A stretch of 64,000 bases of DNA from positions 1 through 64,000 of the forward strand of contig NC_012528.1 of NCBI RefSeq assembly GCF_000020685.1, read 5' to 3'. The stretch comes from Deinococcus deserti VCD115 (lineage in GTDB: Bacteria; Deinococcota; Deinococci; Deinococcales; Deinococcaceae). The translations under genes were made by a program, and so were the position numbers. Each line of letters opens with the position of its first letter. Position 1 is the first letter of the stretch. A model generated the notes under the pieces. That model saw only the letters and a program-made list of their open reading frames with translations, was not told where the DNA came from and did not search any database. Positions 47,397 through 56,135 of the stretch are shown piece after piece.

Positions 47397-47663
47397 AACT
47401 CTTTTCCTGCAGACAGGAATCCGCCTCACGACGTGCCGGAGGCTCTGATCGCGCGATGCTTCCGGGAGCGCGGCAGGTGGAGCAGAGTCCTGGAGTGATT
47501 CATAAACAGGGCCCCGATCCCTTACAGGAGGACCTGGGTGGCCTCTGCAACGGCTACAGCCGAACGCGCGAACGGTCGAATCCTCAGGGTGCCTGACCTG
47601 GCGGAAGGGACGTACTGTGTGCCGGACAGCTCAGCAGGTTCTGTAGCGCGGCTGAACATGGGG

Positions 47664-48569
47664 TCAGGCTCCCAGGGAACCTCCGTTGTCATTTAGTCGG
47701 AAGGAAGACGGTCCGTTCATGCTGCTGTCCGGGTCAAGTGCCCGTGCGGTAAGCACAGGAACAGGAGATTCACGTACGATCCGCTGGGCGACCGATCCAA
47801 ACATCAACCGCTCCACACCGCCGCGCCCGGCAGTCCCCAACGCGATCAGGCCATACATGCCACTGCGAGCGCGCTCCAGAGCGACTTCTGCTGGGTCGCC
47901 CTCCACGATTTCTCCTCCGCCAAGTGTGGCGAGTTGCTCACGTGCTTCCTGGATCCACTCGCGGTTGCGGGCGATGAGTGAAGAGGCCGTGATGGCGCGG
48001 CCCGCTGGTGGCAACGAGACAGGTGCCGTCAGTGCGGTAGGTGAGACGACGTGCATCAGGTGCACCTCTGCGCCAGGAAAGTACTGCTGAACTGCGCCGT
48101 ATGCCCTGTTCGCGGCCGATGAAAAATCGGTCATGACCAGTATTCGGCTGGTCGGCTCAGGCTCACCGTGACGAACGGTGATGACCGGTAGAGCGGATTC
48201 GCGCACCACCCTTTCAGCAATGGAACCGAGCAGTGCACGGGCCAGGCCGCGCCTGCCACTGGTGCCCATCACCACCAGGTCGAACTCCTGGGTGAAGGTG
48301 CGGCGCACAATCTCACTGGCCGGATCACTTCCGCTCACCACCTCCCCGTTCCCTAGCGCACTCAACTGTTGCTCTGCTTCACGGTGTGCCGGTTCGCCAG
48401 TGCCAATCATGATCACAGGGCCCCCCAGGGACGACACGGTCTGGGGGGCCGCAGGCAGCACATGCAACAGGTGGCATGGTGCAGTGGGGAAGAACCTGCG
48501 TGCCGTCGTGAGGGCAGGCGACGCCATGTCGAGGGTCTCCACAGGTATGAGAACGCGCGGGATCATCAT
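47664..48569 (-). CDS. Tandem universal stress protein
   Basis: The ATG at 48569 follows AGGAGG by 4 bases (next ATG at 48566) and gives 301 aa with two USP domains (about 1-145 and 150-295). Each has an ATP-binding Gly-x2-Gly-x9-Gly-Ser type motif: GTSGRRGLARALLGS and GTAGRGGVERLMFGS. The first strands are PRVLIPVETLDMASPA and SRILVMTDFSSAANRA. Such proteins bind ATP and aid survival under stress. It forms a single transcription unit. Confidence 0.9.
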   Translation of the reverse strand: MMIPRVLIPVETLDMASPALTTARRFFPTAPCHLLHVLPAAPQTVSSLGGPVIMIGTGEPAHREAEQQLSALGNGEVVSGSDPASEIVRRTFTQEFDLVVMGTSGRRGLARALLGSIAERVVRESALPVITVRHGEPEPTSRILVMTDFSSAANRAYGAVQQYFPGAEVHLMHVVSPTALTAPVSLPPAGRAITASSLIARNREWIQEAREQLATLGGGEIVEGDPAEVALERARSGMYGLIALGTAGRGGVERLMFGSVAQRIVRESPVPVLTARALDPDSSMNGPSSFRLNDNGGSLGA

Positions 48570-48660
48570 GTGACCTCCTGGAATTGCAATGAACGGCTCG
48601 GGATCATCGCCCGCCGGCCAGAAAAGCGCTGCCGGCCGGAAGCCACGGTTGGCAGCCTCC

Positions 48661-48696
48661 AAAAAGCAACGGCGGAGACCAGTGACTGACTCCGCC
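48661..48696 (-). terminator. Candidate terminator of the DMT-marR operon
   Basis: A GGCGGAG / CTCCGCC stem (48671-48677, 48690-48696) is followed on the minus strand by GTTGCTTTTT. It lies about 240 bp after marR. Confidence 0.5.
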
Positions 48697-48935
48697 GCGT
48701 CAGCGTATGAGCGCTGAATCCCGGAAGCCCTTTCAGGCCTCCTACTTCATATTCAGCGTATACCTGTACCGGTCACTGAGCGATGTACGTTTTTTTAGTG
48801 TCGCTTCAGGAACAGCTCAAGAGTGTGAGAGATCTCCGGTCTTCTGATGCCGTGTGAGGGGAAAGCCGGACACCATCCTGAGGCACCGTCTGTCAGCCGC
48901 CTGAACTGGACTCAGAGGCCCCCGTACAGTGGCGG

Positions 48936-49430
48936 TCAGATCCGTCCAAGCAAGGCACGCAGAATGCGGCGTTCGGCTGGGGTCAGGCCACCTAGGAGCC
49001 GCTCCTCGTTCGCCACATGAGCCGTCAGCAAGCTGTCCACGACCTGGCGTCCCTCGGCTGTGAGCTGCGCCCGCACGGTGCGCCGGTCCTGAGTGTCTGC
49101 CTGTCTCGCCACCCATCCCCGCCTCTCCAGTCCGTCCATTCGTTTTGTGATGGCAGGAGGCGTGATGGCCATCAGCCCGGCGAGATCTCCCAGGGTCAGG
49201 CCCTCTGGCGGAGCCGAGCGCCGCAGGGTCGCCAGCAGGTCGAACGCTGAGGGGGTGAGGTCATGTTGCGCGAAAAAGTCCTCCAACGCTGCCTGGAGCA
49301 GGCTTGAGGTTCGCTGCACGGCAATGACAGTCAGCATGGGTTCCGGGTCCACGTCAGGCCGGGCGGCCCGCCAGTCCCGTTCAATCCGGTTCAGCAGGGC
49401 GGGAGTGTCCATGAATTCCTCACTCGGCAT
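48936..49430 (-). CDS. MarR-family regulator
   Basis: The 164-aa protein has the MarR winged HTH: LTPSAFDLLATLRRSAPPEG, LGDLAGLMAITPPAITKRMD and GLERRGWVARQADTQDRRTV with the wing. It starts 2 bp after the stop of the second DMT gene; an internal ATG at 49412 with its own GAGGAA is possible. It probably represses the operon by binding the 31-bp palindrome at 50358 and is released by a small aromatic ligand or drug. Confidence 0.92.
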   Translation of the reverse strand: MPSEEFMDTPALLNRIERDWRAARPDVDPEPMLTVIAVQRTSSLLQAALEDFFAQHDLTPSAFDLLATLRRSAPPEGLTLGDLAGLMAITPPAITKRMDGLERRGWVARQADTQDRRTVRAQLTAEGRQVVDSLLTAHVANEERLLGGLTPAERRILRALLGRI

Positions 49431-49432
49431 CT

Positions 49433-49885
49433 TTACCCCTTCGCCTGCTCACGGTCCCGCGCCAGCAGCGCTACCGCGCCCAACAGCAGGGCCGCGCTGA
49501 GCAGGGCAGCCAGAGTAGGGCGCTGGGAGGGCTGGCCCAACCACCCCACGGTCCCGATGAGGAGGGCCCCCAGCACCTGCCCGAGGGTGACAGCGACGGT
49601 GCTCAGACCTACGCCCAGCCGCGCGGCCCCAATGAGGCTCAGCGTCACGTAAGTCGCGCCCAGCAGTCCACCGCACAGCATCCAAAGTGGGGGCAGGGCG
49701 CTTGGGCGTGTGCCGTCGACCCCCAGGAGCCAGAGACCCAGCAGCAGCGCCGCCCCGACCATGAAATTGACAAGAGTAGCGGCCAGCGGCGAACCCAGAG
49801 CCCGGGCCAGGCGAAGATTAAACGCTAGCCCGGCGGACAGGCCAATGCCCGCGCCCAACGTGCCCAGCAGAACGGCAAAGGTCAT
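49433..49885 (-). CDS. Half-size DMT transporter (YdcZ/DUF606 family), second subunit
   Basis: The ATG at 49885 overlaps the previous stop (ATGA) and gives 150 aa with about five transmembrane helices, for example FAVLLGTLGAGIGLSAGLAF and LVNFMVGAALLLGLWLL. A GTG at 49897 is an alternative. DUF606 proteins often occur as adjacent pairs and probably form heteromers for export of a small molecule. Confidence 0.87.
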   Translation of the reverse strand: MTFAVLLGTLGAGIGLSAGLAFNLRLARALGSPLAATLVNFMVGAALLLGLWLLGVDGTRPSALPPLWMLCGGLLGATYVTLSLIGAARLGVGLSTVAVTLGQVLGALLIGTVGWLGQPSQRPTLAALLSAALLLGAVALLARDREQAKG

Positions 49886-50346
49886 CCTGTCCCCCACAGG
49901 CGCAGGCTGAGAGCCCCCAGGGCGAGCAACACAGCCAGGAGCCGGGTCCGGTTGATCCTTCGTCGCTGAAGACCAAGCGCGCCGAAATGGTCAAGCAGAA
50001 TGGCTGTCACGATTTGTGCAGCAATCACCAGGGTTGTGGCCAATGCAGCCCCGAGCATTCGGGTGAGCAGCACGCTGCCGACGACGTACGCGCTGCCAAC
50101 TATCCCACCCAGCCAGGCCCACCGCGGAGCCTGGTGCGCAGCAGCCCAGTCTGGAGTGAGCCGCTGCGCCTTCAGCAGCAGGAAAAGAAACAGAGCTCCC
50201 TCCAGGTAGGACGTGGCAGCTGTCAGGGTAAGCGGCCATTGCCCGGCGAGGGCGCCGTTCGTGGCGAATTGCGCCGGAAGAAGGCTGCCCGCGAACACGG
50301 CGAGGACCAGTGGAAATGTCTGCTGAGGGATGGAAGGGATAGCCAT
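49882..50346 (-). CDS. Half-size DMT transporter (YdcZ/DUF606 family), first subunit
   Basis: The 154-aa protein has about five helices (FPLVLAVFAGSLLPAQFATN, GALFLFLLL, GGIVGSAYVVGSVLL). AAGGAG lies before its ATG. It is the first gene of the operon, directly behind the MarR-type operator. It pairs with the next gene. Confidence 0.88.
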   Translation of the reverse strand: MAIPSIPQQTFPLVLAVFAGSLLPAQFATNGALAGQWPLTLTAATSYLEGALFLFLLLKAQRLTPDWAAAHQAPRWAWLGGIVGSAYVVGSVLLTRMLGAALATTLVIAAQIVTAILLDHFGALGLQRRRINRTRLLAVLLALGALSLRLWGTG

Positions 50347-50357
50347 GACGCTCCTTT

Positions 50358-50388
50358 ATTTCACTAGTAAAATGTTTACTGGTGAAAT
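50358..50388. promoter_or_regulatory. 31-bp MarR-type operator
   Basis: Two 14-bp arms, ATTTCACTAGTAAA and TTTACTGGTGAAAT, flank ATG with one mismatch. It covers the -10 region of the operon promoter and ends 12 bp before the first start codon. Confidence 0.85.
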
Positions 50389-50394
50389 AGTCAA
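50366..50394 (-). promoter_or_regulatory. Promoter of the DMT-marR operon
   Basis: TTGACT (50389-50394), 17-bp spacer, then TTTACT (50366-50371), read on the minus strand. The -10 box lies in the operator. Confidence 0.6.
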
Positions 50395-50494
50395 GCCTGG
50401 CGCTTATGCCTGTTGTCTCCAGGCCTCGGCGTATGAAGGCCGCCCCCAGACACATCTGAGCGTTACCGTCACGACGAGCAGGCAGGAGCGTGCT

Positions 50495-51055
50495 TTAAGG
50501 CGTCACACGCCCCAGTACCTTGAGACGATCGTCCTGAAAACGCACGATGATTCCTTCACCCGAGGCGGGCACAATACCTGTGAGCGCCGTAATGTTGACC
50601 TGGTGCGTTACCACGACAAGGACGCCCGGCCCCTTCCACCGTGCCAGCACGCCGCGCGCTGCGCGAGTCTGCGCGGGTTCCTGCGCGCTGTTGTCGAAGA
50701 AGGAGTTGAACGCCGCTTCGTTATGCACCTTGCCCGGAAATGCAAGCGAGGCCGTTTCGCGCGCTCGGCACCATCGAGAACTCAGCACCCGCGTCACCGT
50801 GACACGCCGCTCGCGGAACGCGCGACCGATACGGCGGGCCTGCGCGCGTCCCTCGGCATTCAGGTTGCGTTGTGTACGGCAGTCATTCAAACGAAAGCCA
50901 GGCGGGTCACCTGTGCCGGGCGCTAGGGCGTGCCGGAAGAGCACGACCGCGCCATCTGTCAGGGCATTCCACTGGCTCTGTGCCTTGGCAGTGGAGAGGG
51001 CGCACAGACCAAGAGTGATCAGCCACCTCGTGAGGGTTTCTCGCTTCCGTGTCAT
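50495..51055 (-). CDS. Exported histidine-phosphatase-superfamily protein
   Basis: The ATG at 51055 has CGGAGG upstream and gives 186 aa with a signal peptide (RWLITLGLCALSTAKAQS). The phosphohistidine motif is LFRHALAPGTGD (RHA in place of RHG), followed by SSRWCRARETA and a late VVVTHQVNI with the second His. It should be a periplasmic phosphatase or phosphoesterase. Confidence 0.88.
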   Translation of the reverse strand: MTRKRETLTRWLITLGLCALSTAKAQSQWNALTDGAVVLFRHALAPGTGDPPGFRLNDCRTQRNLNAEGRAQARRIGRAFRERRVTVTRVLSSRWCRARETASLAFPGKVHNEAAFNSFFDNSAQEPAQTRAARGVLARWKGPGVLVVVTHQVNITALTGIVPASGEGIIVRFQDDRLKVLGRVTP

Positions 51056-51158
51056 AAGGCCTCCGGCGGGCTTGAAACAGGTCAAGGTCCTGATGCCTCT
51101 ATTGACGGTTTACTCCTGGATGAAAAGCTTGCTGCAGCCCCATCACATTCATGATCCT

Positions 51159-51353
51159 TCAGGACCGGATGTCATCGGGGCGATTGAGTTCGAGGAGCCT
51201 GTCCGTGCGTTTAGGGCCATTGAGTTCATCAAGCAGCGCTGCGGGGTACACAGGAAAAGCATTCCCCCACCACTGCTCAACCGGAGTGCTCCAGACGCGC
51301 CAGCCCACGCCCGGCACATTTTTTGCCACATACCGCGCTTCAGATTTTTTCAT
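51159..51353 (-). CDS. Small hypothetical protein
   Basis: A 64-aa frame: KKSEARYVAKNVPGVGWRVW, then WWGNAFPVYPAALLDELNGP. The aromatic-rich core and charged tail look like a real conserved small protein. The Shine-Dalgarno is weak, so a leaderless message is possible. Function unknown. Confidence 0.45.
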   Translation of the reverse strand: MKKSEARYVAKNVPGVGWRVWSTPVEQWWGNAFPVYPAALLDELNGPKRTDRLLELNRPDDIRS

Positions 51354-51601
51354 GGAGAAGATCAGCTTAATTCACCGGCGACCTGCCAACCTAAAGCTCC
51401 CCTTCACTGAGCTTTTACTTCGGTTCCGGCGGAGCTGTACCAGGGGAGCCACCGGTAGTGGGTGGCAGCGTTCATCCAGCAGATGATGAAGGCGTTACAC
51501 GTGTAGAACACTGCTCTGGCAGTTCCGAACTCCAAGTATCAGAACCGGGAGAGCGGCAGATGCCAGGAAGGGCGGCGCCGGGAAATGTCACGATGCTGAA
51601 T

Positions 51602-52078
51602 ATGCCTATGGAAATTGAACGGAAGTTCCTGGTCCGAGCGGACGTCTGGGCTGCAACGGTAAAGCCTGAAGGCTCTGAGTTGCGTCAGGGCTACCTCAGT
51701 ACGGACCCGGCGCGGACGGTGCGGGTCCGTGTGGCGAACACGCAGGCGTGGCTGACCATCAAAGGAAAGACGCAGGGTGTGAGCCGGGCGGAGTTCGAGT
51801 ATGCCTTGCCGGTGGACGATGCCCGGCAACTGCTCACCCTGAGCGTCAGTCAGCTTCATAAGACCCGGTACCGTATGCCCGTGGGGGTACACACCTGGGA
51901 TGTGGACGTGTTCCATGGCCCGCTGAGTGGGTTGATTCTGGCAGAGGTGGAACTGCGCGCCGAGGATGAGCAGTTCGAGCCTCCCTTGTGGGTGGGCGTG
52001 GAGGTGAGTGCAGACGCGCGCTATTACAACAGTGCACTGAGCGGCGCTCAGCAGGTACCGGACCCGCCGGAGTTATAA
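51602..52078 (+). CDS. CYTH-domain protein (triphosphate-tunnel metalloenzyme, YgiF/ThTPase type)
   Basis: The ATG at 51602 gives 158 aa beginning MPMEIERKFLV, which is the diagnostic ExExK entry strand (EIERKF). RQGYLSTDPARTVRVRV, WLTIKGKTQGVSRAEFEYAL and KTRYRMP give the Arg/Lys and Glu residues lining the tunnel. Members hydrolyse inorganic or nucleoside triphosphates. In-frame ATGs at 51593 and 51608 are possible starts. Confidence 0.9.
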   Translation: MPMEIERKFLVRADVWAATVKPEGSELRQGYLSTDPARTVRVRVANTQAWLTIKGKTQGVSRAEFEYALPVDDARQLLTLSVSQLHKTRYRMPVGVHTWDVDVFHGPLSGLILAEVELRAEDEQFEPPLWVGVEVSADARYYNSALSGAQQVPDPPEL

Positions 52079-52558
52079 GCGGCGCGTCGTGCCTCTGACT
52101 TGCGGCGCGGACACATCAGAAGAAAAGAAGAGCCAGGCGTGCTTGCAGTCCATTCACTGGTCAGGGTATGTCAATAGCTGCCTTGGGGAGCACTGTCAAA
52201 TGAGCGCGTCGCGATCTTCAGTGCGTGGTCCTGCCGCGCGCCGCTCCCGTGCGGAAAGTTGTTGTGTGGTCCTGGGAGCGAACTTTGCACAACGGTGCAG
52301 CAGGGCGGTGATGTGGAAGCCCGAAAAACATGTCAGGTCGCTAGTTGGCGTCATTTCCAGAACCACAGGCCATTCGGACACGGCGCGGCGACGTGTGAAC
52401 CTGCGGAGCGGTTTGCCTGTACCTTCTGGGATAACGTATTGATGGCTACATTGTCCGCCCACGACGACCTCCGTTGGCAAGCGCACGGCACTCAGACGGG
52501 CATATGATGCGTGGGCCGGGTGGTAAGGGGCACGAGATACGAGGCCGTGAAGGGGTTC
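52079..52558. other. Non-coding stretch
   Basis: No ORF with a clear family or ribosome-binding site. Confidence 0.45.
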
Positions 52559-53518
52559 CTACTGCGGACGGAAGACGTCGGTGCTGAGATACCGCAGACC
52601 GGAATCACACACGATGGTCGCCACGGTCGCGCCCTCGCCCAGACGTTCGGCGACGCGGAGTGCAGCCACCACATTGGCTCCGGTCGAGACCCCGGCGAAC
52701 AGCCCTTCCTCGCGCGCCAGACGCCGCGCCATGTGTGTGGCCTCCTCCGTAGAGACTGTCTGTATCTCGCTGATTTCCTCGGGGTGCCACAAGGGGGGCA
52801 GGAACCCAATGCCAATTCCCTCGATCCGGTGCGCACCACTGGTTCCTCCAGAAAGCACTGCCGATTCGGCGGGTTCCACAGCCACCACCGTCACGTCTGC
52901 TCCCCGACGCCGAAGCTCGCGTGAAACGCCGTGAATGCTATGGGCCGTACCAACCGCGTGAACGAAGGCGTCCAGTGACCCTTCCGTCTGTTCCCACAGT
53001 TCACTGCCCAGCGCGTGGTACCCCTCAATGGCATCGTGATTGTTCAGCTGGTCGCACCACCAGTGCCCAGGCTGTCCTCCGAGTTCGTGGGAGACCCGGA
53101 TCATCTCCTTGATCAGCTGTTGCGTGATCCTGCCCTGGTCACTGGGGACGAGGGTAATCTCAGCGCCGAAGGCCTGCATGGTGCGCAGCTTCTCCTGACT
53201 GAAAGCGTCGGAAAATACGACATGCAAGCGGTAGCCTCTGGCGGCACACACGAACGCCAGGGAAATACCGGTGGTGCCTGCCGTGTACTCGACCACAGTG
53301 CCCCCTGGAACCAGACGGCCGTCCTGCACGGCTGCGCTCACCGCCGCCTGTGCCATACGGTCTTTCATGCTTCCCGTCGGATTTGCTGGTTCGAACTTCG
53401 CCACAAGGCGGGCCGATCCCCGTGGAACGACATTCGTCAGTTCGATCAGTGGGGTGTGCCCTATGCCGCCCAGCGTGCCTGCCCGCAAGGGCGTCAGGTT
53501 CAAATCGGACCTGGTCAT
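52559..53518 (-). CDS. Cysteine synthase / cystathionine beta-synthase-family PLP enzyme
   Basis: The 319-aa protein has TAGGAGC before its ATG. PLP Lys52 is in NPTGSMKDRMA, the phosphate loop is in EYTAGTTGISLAFV, and SGGTSGAHRIEGIGIGFLPP is present. It is a fold-type II PLP enzyme related to O-acetylserine sulfhydrylase. The asparagine loop reads TAGTTG rather than the usual TSGNTG, so the substrate may differ from O-acetylserine. Confidence 0.9.
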   Translation of the reverse strand: MTRSDLNLTPLRAGTLGGIGHTPLIELTNVVPRGSARLVAKFEPANPTGSMKDRMAQAAVSAAVQDGRLVPGGTVVEYTAGTTGISLAFVCAARGYRLHVVFSDAFSQEKLRTMQAFGAEITLVPSDQGRITQQLIKEMIRVSHELGGQPGHWWCDQLNNHDAIEGYHALGSELWEQTEGSLDAFVHAVGTAHSIHGVSRELRRRGADVTVVAVEPAESAVLSGGTSGAHRIEGIGIGFLPPLWHPEEISEIQTVSTEEATHMARRLAREEGLFAGVSTGANVVAALRVAERLGEGATVATIVCDSGLRYLSTDVFRPQ

Positions 53519-53679
53519 GGCTGCGAGCTCCTATAAAGACACATAGCTCCACGTTGGGGCCGGACTGAGGTGCCACATGCCTGGCGTCGTCCACCCCCGC
53601 GACTCCCGGAGGCACAGGCACCGTCTCGCCCGTGTATGCCAGTGTCGAGATGCGGTTGATCAGCCACGAAGACCGTCAT
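53515..53679 (-). CDS. Possible small ORF translationally coupled to the PLP enzyme
   Basis: AAGGAGGTACAT lies directly before the ATG at 53679. The 54-aa frame ends at a TGA overlapping the PLP-enzyme start (ATGA). The residues are Gly/Arg/Ser-rich (GACASGSRGGGRRQACGTSV) and match no family. It could be a leader peptide. Confidence 0.3.
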   Translation of the reverse strand: MTVFVADQPHLDTGIHGRDGACASGSRGGGRRQACGTSVRPQRGAMCLYRSSQP

Positions 53680-53797
53680 ATGTACCTCCTTGACGGCCAG
53701 TCTTCCTCCATTTTTTCCAGGAGCGCTCCGGTCTGGTCCCTTGGCCCCTTTCGCGCGCATTTTCAGCAGCGCGAATCTGAAGACTGGTGTGTTTCAT
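53660..53797 (-). CDS. Possible small basic ORF
   Basis: GGTGGAGG lies before the ATG at 53797. The 45-aa product is very basic and polar (ENARERGQGTRPERSWKKWR). It overlaps the next small ORF by 20 bp. No family recognised. Confidence 0.3.
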   Translation of the reverse strand: MKHTSLQIRAAENARERGQGTRPERSWKKWRKTGRQGGTYDGLRG

Positions 53798-53933
53798 CGT
53801 ACCTCCACCGAAAGCCGAATAGGTAAGGTTGACGACGACCAGAACGATGTAGGAACGCAAGGGGTGAGGGCTCTGGTCATCCCTTGACTCTCCAGTTGAT
53901 GGAGGGTCTACGGCAAAGGCAGGAGGGGCCCCT

Positions 53934-54128
53934 ATGGATGCCAACCAGGCCCGATTCCTGCTCGAAGTCCAGCGCGTGAGTGCCCGGGTGGCCGCCGAGT
54001 GTTCGTATACCCCCACACCTTCACGGCAGCCGACAGTCCGAAGCATTTCCGTGAGGCACGCCATTGCCGTATGGCTGCGTCACCTGGCTTCGCGGGTTGA
54101 CGTTCCATCTGCGCCACTGCCGGTATAA
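53934..54128 (+). CDS. Small hypothetical protein
   Basis: A 64-aa frame with GGAGGGG before the ATG. DANQARFLLEVQRVSARVAA then SISVRHAIAVWLRHLASRV suggests two helices. No known family. Confidence 0.45.
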   Translation: MDANQARFLLEVQRVSARVAAECSYTPTPSRQPTVRSISVRHAIAVWLRHLASRVDVPSAPLPV

Positions 54129-54505
54129 CTGCTCCTGGCGTCTTCGGAGCCAGGAGGTGAGGCTCGCTTGTGAGGATGCGGTCAGGTCGTCATTCTCTGT
54201 GGCGACCCTCCTGTGAGCAGATCGAGATTGATGCGGAAGCTCGCGGCACGCAAAGAACGCTACCTGCAGTCTGCTGGGCGATCGGGCCGTTCCATACGCT
54301 GTCTTCTTGCCCTGGTAGCGGAAGGTGACAAATTCCTCCTGGTGGTGCAGTGGAGTAGCGGTGGTGTGTAGCGGAGGGCACATGTAATTAGCTCCACTGC
54401 GGCACAGCGCCTGGTACGACCCAGATCAATAGGGGGTCATCCTGTGCCTGGAGTTGTCGGGATCAGGGCTGCTGTTCGGCGTGTCCACATCACCTCATCC
54501 GGAGG

Positions 54506-55051
54506 TCAGTAGCTCGGCCGCTGACCCAGCGCGAACTGCACGTCCACGCGGTGCAAGCGGGTGCTGCCCTCCGTGGTGCCCAATTCAGGGCGCGGCATCA
54601 GGGAAAAAGTCGCGCGCCGCTCCTGCCCCCCCTGCCGCGCGGTCAGGCTGACGGTCCACTCTCCTTCCGGGGTCTGCTGCGGAGCACCCTGAGCCCAGCC
54701 CTGCGCCTGGAGTGCAGCGAGATAGTGCGTCAGCACCGTGTCCGGAGAATGCGGCGTGCGCACGGTGGCATAGGTGATGTAAAACGGACCGTTCGGGCCC
54801 TCACTGCCGTAACTGCTCCCGCTGGAGCCGACCCTGGCGCCGGGTGGCGAGGGAAGCGAGGGCAGGACCAGACCAGCGGCCCGCAGCTCGGCCAGGGGAT
54901 CGCGTGCGGGAACATTGCGGCCCGGCGAGTAGAAGTTCCGAAGGTCCGGGTCTGTCCATTCCAGGTTGGCCGGGCAGGTCACACTGACCCCTTCGGACAC
55001 GAAAAAGCGGTAGGCGACCTGACTGCCTCCAGGGGTAGGGGAGACCTGCAT
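54506..55051 (-). CDS. C-terminal part of a frameshift-split exported protein
   Basis: In this frame sequence is coherent from about 55065 to 54506 (VAGSLTMQVSPTPGGSQVAY, TVRTPHSPDTVLTHYLAALQ, ALGQRPSY). It continues the protein whose N-terminus is encoded at 55066-55494. An internal ATG at 55051 lacks a ribosome-binding site, so a frameshifted single gene is likelier than two genes. Residues LTHYLAALQAQGWAQGAP with EWTVSLTARQ look like a 'difference of variants' scoring domain seen in exported proteins; function unknown. Confidence 0.6.
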   Translation of the reverse strand: MQVSPTPGGSQVAYRFFVSEGVSVTCPANLEWTDPDLRNFYSPGRNVPARDPLAELRAAGLVLPSLPSPPGARVGSSGSSYGSEGPNGPFYITYATVRTPHSPDTVLTHYLAALQAQGWAQGAPQQTPEGEWTVSLTARQGGQERRATFSLMPRPELGTTEGSTRLHRVDVQFALGQRPSY

Positions 55052-55065
55052 GGTAAGGCTGCCAG

Positions 55066-55494
55066 CTACGCCAGGTCTGCACTGGCTGGTCTGGTGGTTC
55101 GCACGATCGTCTGATCTCCAGTGTGACTTCGAAAGATGTCCTGAGTGGCGGTCGTATCGTACTGATCGCGCCACCCTTCCAGTGCAAGCGCCTTTGTTGC
55201 CGCTACCCGAACTGCTTCAGGAGTTGCCGTGGTGCGGACCACCACCAGGGTGGACCACGGCTGGACGACCGATCCGATCAATGTCTGCCCGGGCAACAGG
55301 GGCAGGCGGTACGGCAACATTGGCGGAAGCTGGCCAGGTCGGAAGGCGTCAGAACTGCCCACACCAGCGGCGGTCAGCAGAAGGACCCGCTCGGAATCGG
55401 TCAACTTTGAGAGGAGGTCAGGGCTGGCCGATTGTGCCAAAGCGACGGCACTGCCGAAAAGGCCCAGGGCAAGGATCCGCAGAAAAGGTTTCAT
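55066..55494 (-). CDS. N-terminal part of a frameshift-split exported protein
   Basis: The 142-aa frame has a signal peptide (FLRILALGLFGSAVALAQS) and a lumenal part that repeats the pattern of the C-terminal ORF (RVAATKALALEGWRDQYDTT resembles LTHYLAALQAQGWAQGAP). It stops at a TAG (in ...SADLA) where a one-base shift joins it to the next frame. Unknown function. Confidence 0.6.
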   Translation of the reverse strand: MKPFLRILALGLFGSAVALAQSASPDLLSKLTDSERVLLLTAAGVGSSDAFRPGQLPPMLPYRLPLLPGQTLIGSVVQPWSTLVVVRTTATPEAVRVAATKALALEGWRDQYDTTATQDIFRSHTGDQTIVRTTRPASADLA

Positions 55495-56135
55495 GCTGCA
55501 CTGTATGTGGTCCGGTCCGGTCGTGGGGGCGAATTTGTGGATCCCGGATGGAGCAGGCCTGACCTCATCCCGGCACGCGTCAGGCAGTCAAGGCGTTCGG
55601 GCACGGGTGGTATGGTTCTGTCGCTCCGGACCTGGCCCACAGCCACAAATTTTCCCGGCGAAGGCAACCTGAAAGAACAAGCCGCGCTCGAGAGTCTCAC
55701 GGTATTGAGCGGTCCGGGCCAGTCGCCGCCGGGCGCTAACGGATCACAAGTCGGCGTCTACCAGCAGGACTAAACTCGTTTCACGATGAGCGTGCTTGAA
55801 CGGGCGGCTCCTCTGGGGAAGCTACTCAGGCGGTCACGGGAAGCCGCCTCAGGTGAAGGCTGGTGGCAAAGCTGGTATGGAACAGTCGTGCTCCGGGAAT
55901 GCGGCAATCGGACTGACGATAAGAGGACGTGCTGTTCGGCGCAGCGAACACCACGAATAGCCGCCTGACCGTTATCAACCGAATGCCTGCGTCCGCCCGT
56001 GCATGTCCGGCAGCCGGCACATGCTGATTCGCCCAGAATAGAAAGAGCTTTCGTGTACTCTGGATGACGAACATCAGGCGCCTCGCTGGAGTCTGACCTG
56101 CGCACGTTTCCTCGACCTCAGTCCAGGAGAAGATC
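55495..56135. other. Non-coding stretch of about 640 bp
   Basis: No ORF here has a convincing start or family. It precedes the SnoaL-like gene, whose ribosome-binding site is at about 56123. Confidence 0.45.
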
